Shown here piece by piece: positions 24,201 to 26,615 of a DNA stretch of 26,615 nt. The stretch's first letter is position 1. Each line of letters begins with the position of its first letter. The position numbers were made by a program, and so were the translations under genes. This DNA comes from a virus: positions 1 to 26,615 of the IMG/VR virus record IMGVR_UViG_3300034403_000064, one strand, 5' to 3'. A model generated the notes under the pieces. That model did no database searches. It worked only from the letters and a program-made list of their open reading frames with translations, and was not told the DNA's origin.

Positions 24201-26615
24201 ATTTAAACGGTGTAATAGGCACTACTTTTGATTTAGATGTATATGAAGATATTATAAATTCCCAGTATCTTATTGATAATAAGTTGACAGATAGTAGTGG
24301 GACAAGTGTTACAATGGCTTCTGTTCAATTAAAACATTCTGATGTAATTAAAATACGGGTATATGATTTATCTGTAGATGCATCTGGTGGTGAGATTTTA
24401 GAGACAAATCTTTATTTCCGTATAGATTTAGATGGAAATGTATTATTTATTAACGAAATGACGGATGTACATTTGAAATTTGCTGCGGATGCTTGGAATT
24501 TTTATGAACGACAAGGCATAGCACCATGGGATGAGCCGTTATATTCAACAAATAAAACGGATAATCCATTTTTTGACGAGATGACACGCCGATATAATAT
24601 AAATTTTGCCATAGATCCAACGGATCCTTATGATTGGGGGCGTGGGGATTTTCACGCCGATGGAACACCAGTTGGTGTTTCAATTAAGAATATATATGAT
24701 GTCACTGATAATTATGAATTAGATGACGGACAGCGTGATGGATTATATGATATTTCTGTAATAAATCTTAAGCGTGGGAGAAATCCAGTTATAGGAAGAA
24801 TGGCAGTTGTTTATGATTATTATGAACATGGTTCTGGTGATTATGCGACGGTAGATTCGTATCGTAATACGTTATATGAGGATATTCCGACATATAAATC
24901 AGTTCGGTTGTCTGGATATATGGATTTTAGACCATCTTCCATATATGCTAATATACATAATTCAATACTTGGGCGTGGTGATGTGTTTGGTAGTAATACT
25001 TTTTCTGTTAGGTATCCATTAAGTGGTACTAGTATTATTACAGATTATCGTTTATATTTAAAAAGAAAAGATAGAATATTTTTAAGTGGTGACGGTATGT
25101 TTAATATTCAATATGGGAATGCATCATTAAAGCCAATTTTACCCAGTTCTTTTATTGATGGTATGTTATTATATAATGTGGAAGCAACCGAGTATACATC
25201 AACACCGAAAGATGTGTTATATAGTGCCGTTGACAATCAATTGTATAGAATGGATGATATGCGTAAATTGGAAACACGTATATCAAAATTGGAATATTAT
25301 ACTAGTTTAAGTTTGCTTGAAAAAGAGACGACTGATATGATAATAACCGATTCTAATGGTAATAATAAATTTAAAAATGGATTTTTAGTAGAACCATTTT
25401 TAGGACATAATATCGGTGATGTATCAGACCCAGATTATCAGTGTGCTATAGATTATGAATCTGGTATATTACGACCAAAATTTTCTGAAAAGAATGTTAA
25501 TCTTTTGTTTGACAACGACAATTCAAGTCATTATACGATTAAAGATGGACTTGTAATGCTGCCATATGTAGAAGAATTGGTAATTACACAACCAAAATGT
25601 TCTAAACATGTTAATGTGAACCCTTATGCTGTATTTACATTCAGGGGAGATGTTTTATTAAATCCACCAAATGATAATTGGAGAGATGTTGAAAGACTAC
25701 CTGATCTTACAATAAATCGTGATGAATATAATAATTTTAAAGAAAATGCGGAACAATTAGATTTACTTGGTACTAAATGGGGGGAAATAACAGACTCTTG
25801 GATATCAGGACAATCTTCATCATGGTCTTCTAGTTCAGTGCTGATGCGTGGGAGAGGAATTAGAAGGATAACTACTTCTACAGAGATTCAATCAACATCA
25901 ATAACAACTAGACAGGCTGGTGTTATTAACACACTAAAAGAAGATATTAAAACTGAAAGATTGGGGGATAGAGAACTTAATACTACGATTATTCCATATA
26001 TTAGGTCAAGAGTTGTAATATTTCGTGGAACTGCGTTAAAACCAAATACTAGAGTGTTTGCGTTTTTTGATGGGAGAAATGTTACTAAATATTGTTCTCT
26101 TATCAATTCTATTATTATGACCAATATAGCTACTAGGTATTCGTCAATGACATCATTTGTTGATGATATTGACATTCGTTCTGCCGTAAAAAATGATGTA
26201 CAATTATTTTTACAGGGTGCTAGTTCTAGTAAGCGAATGAGACTTATTGACATTTTATATAAGTCTGAGACTGAGGTTGAAATAATAGTGTTGGATAATA
26301 TTAATCCAGATATCATATATGAAAATGGAGAAGATTTGTTAATGGTATCTTTATCACAAAACACATCATCTGTTATTGGTACATTTAGTTATGTGAAATC
26401 ACAAACAACAAAACTAATTACTGATAATAAAGGGAACATAGATGGGTTGTTTGAAATACCAAATACCGAGGTTATTCGATTTCGTTGTGGGGATAGAGAT
26501 TTCAGATTAACCGATCAACAAAATAATTCAACCGATTCTGGAACATCAGCAGAAGTAACATACTCTGCAACTGGAATGTTGGTAAATGTTCAGGAAACTG
26601 TGGTTCAGACTAGAA
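21251..26615 (+). CDS. Large DUF4815-type tail/baseplate structural protein (partial)
   Basis: The frame is open from the ATG at 21251 to the right edge, giving 1788 codons with the C-terminus missing. The N-terminus, YHNDYASTDGFLKVLFKPGY then QGRELIEIQSILQNQI and FKDGSIVIPGQ, is the DUF4815 signature of large tail proteins found near gp8-gp10 in marine T4-like phages; relatives are sometimes called VrlC-like. A second conserved block at about 1155-1240 includes YELDDGQRDGLYD and DYYEHGSGDY. A short coiled coil (MDDMRKLETRISKLEYY, from residue 1334) follows. The middle (about 600-900) is Gly/Asn/Ser/Thr-rich and beta-prone. It starts 54 bases after gp8 with only a weak ribosome binding site. 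It is probably a peripheral baseplate or fibre-attachment protein; the precise role is unknown. Confidence 0.8.
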   Translation, partial: MSINLNTIPYHNDYASTDGFLKVLFKPGYAIQGRELIEIQSILQNQISSLSDHLFKDGSIVIPGQSSVDTNVDYIKIRSTAGGNNTYNNVNDFLGRILIKTPTIYGEGDDGIMAKVIHVESGIDGDNRYHDTLFLKYIAGSTIINNGKCLNINTNEEAVSDPENIPLYPTEGQCQVQIDHTWQPLDVEFVNEYKHGSILDTSPQYILDPNGIETAVLKSNFQCEVLDISVGYPTGKSSLAHIDAGIYYVGGNMVSVHAQTISLNWYSNRPTYKVGLRVIEEIVSVYEDSSLYDNAQGSPNFNAPGADRYKVSLLLEKIEYDSPVSNDFIQLISINDGQIERILSRTDYALISEIMALRTYEQSGNFTIKSFSLDVRNYFDEFDNNGIKTVNDIAFRTFMSVNDFISMNFKHTDLYDDVNEVGHYHHVTVRDVEKYPEQNLIVSSEIFYPGKSHDKMMSVFRDHLAIGIENGIAYVKGNRISSSTTVFIPYKRSTNTIQRNSAYLSYKSGKYLYVSDINGLPEINSTVNLFSTMISERTSTFSIRKHTDNLAVTGGGLITISNMLTNDETSFVDGNLYNWKDVENPSRNDTEYDPLSDNPYKVDIVGTAKIQSVEFVQGTQPNIINTGLSSINANISTPNGEEEESGIFKIYIYDLKFNNMYNTPTKYTPSHIRSIGGSNTTVGLRGTANTTGGVWSFCGNVLHQYKLSSTGVGSNIVKSGIVKPLIFLAHQDNTKTRGMVYNQVGETILVKHIGSSTYFDGTTVSSDVFKSGGHVRSVEWSNTGVGTFDAGGNSNLIETQNGGRISSATVINNDGGGSMAEFETPYIQTVRHVDDISGTITIDTSYTYQQTFINQQSRIQDEGGSNELKLVLPITSFDRFMSFDASGVIVYKVGSDAGVGKCFPIESDGYIVNQDFTELKLRSSVTIETNVDYNIIITLIKTEAIEKIKSKVRNNVYLPYTLVDKSGIDTDSPTTFDRGWLTDDLNGVIGTTFDLDVYEDIINSQYLIDNKLTDSSGTSVTMASVQLKHSDVIKIRVYDLSVDASGGEILETNLYFRIDLDGNVLFINEMTDVHLKFAADAWNFYERQGIAPWDEPLYSTNKTDNPFFDEMTRRYNINFAIDPTDPYDWGRGDFHADGTPVGVSIKNIYDVTDNYELDDGQRDGLYDISVINLKRGRNPVIGRMAVVYDYYEHGSGDYATVDSYRNTLYEDIPTYKSVRLSGYMDFRPSSIYANIHNSILGRGDVFGSNTFSVRYPLSGTSIITDYRLYLKRKDRIFLSGDGMFNIQYGNASLKPILPSSFIDGMLLYNVEATEYTSTPKDVLYSAVDNQLYRMDDMRKLETRISKLEYYTSLSLLEKETTDMIITDSNGNNKFKNGFLVEPFLGHNIGDVSDPDYQCAIDYESGILRPKFSEKNVNLLFDNDNSSHYTIKDGLVMLPYVEELVITQPKCSKHVNVNPYAVFTFRGDVLLNPPNDNWRDVERLPDLTINRDEYNNFKENAEQLDLLGTKWGEITDSWISGQSSSWSSSSVLMRGRGIRRITTSTEIQSTSITTRQAGVINTLKEDIKTERLGDRELNTTIIPYIRSRVVIFRGTALKPNTRVFAFFDGRNVTKYCSLINSIIMTNIATRYSSMTSFVDDIDIRSAVKNDVQLFLQGASSSKRMRLIDILYKSETEVEIIVLDNINPDIIYENGEDLLMVSLSQNTSSVIGTFSYVKSQTTKLITDNKGNIDGLFEIPNTEVIRFRCGDRDFRLTDQQNNSTDSGTSAEVTYSATGMLVNVQETVVQTR

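Overview
The window is part of the structural (tail and baseplate) region of an AT-rich T4-like myovirus, most like the marine cyanophage/pelagiphage branch. The evidence is a nearly complete set of T4-type baseplate proteins: gp4, gp26/gp51, a gp19/gp54-type tube protein, gp48, gp53, a gp27-like hub, gp5, gp25, gp6, gp7 and gp8. A large tail protein typical of marine T4-like phages follows them. There is no integrase, tRNA, CRISPR array or insertion sequence. The host cannot be read from this stretch. Coding density is very high, and no gap between genes exceeds about 70 bases.

Layout. Two gene blocks diverge from a 66-base gap at 3798-3863. The minus-strand block, in transcription order, is gp4 head-completion protein (3797-3360), a conserved unnamed protein (3363-2791), a tail-tube-fold protein (2742-2146), gp26/gp51-type protein (2062 or 2080 to 1331), a small -1-frame extension (1343-1167), a two-helix membrane protein (1165-950), and a probable tape-measure protein that runs off the left edge (926-1). 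The plus-strand block is a long gp48 tube cap (3864), gp53 (6321), gp27-like hub (6944), gp5 spike (8210, TTG start), gp25 (9066), gp6 (9515), a giant gp7 (11451-19367, 2638 residues), an enlarged gp8 (19397), and a large DUF4815-type tail protein that runs off the right edge (21251).

How the genes work together. gp27-like and gp5 form the central hub and spike. gp53, gp25, gp6, gp7 and gp8 form the wedges around it. gp48 and the gp19/gp54-type protein start and cap the tail tube. The gp26-type protein, its frameshifted extension and the tape-measure candidate look like the chaperone/tape-measure module that sets tail length. gp4 finishes the head.

Most notable points. (1) gp26 ends in an in-phase T TTT TTC slippery heptamer, and the -1 frame continues for 56 codons with no credible start of its own. 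This predicts a programmed-frameshift tail chaperone of the lambda G/GT or P2 E/E' kind. (2) gp7 keeps three T4 gp7 signature blocks separated by very large insertions, including a LamG-like domain, duplicated modules and dockerin-like Ca-binding loops. (3) gp8 carries a carbohydrate-binding-like insertion in its N-terminal arm. (4) A GC-rich island lies inside gp7. (5) Exact T4 late-promoter boxes (TATAAATA) lie shortly upstream of gp4, gp25 and gp8. Family assignments come from recognised motifs and gene order, not database searches.
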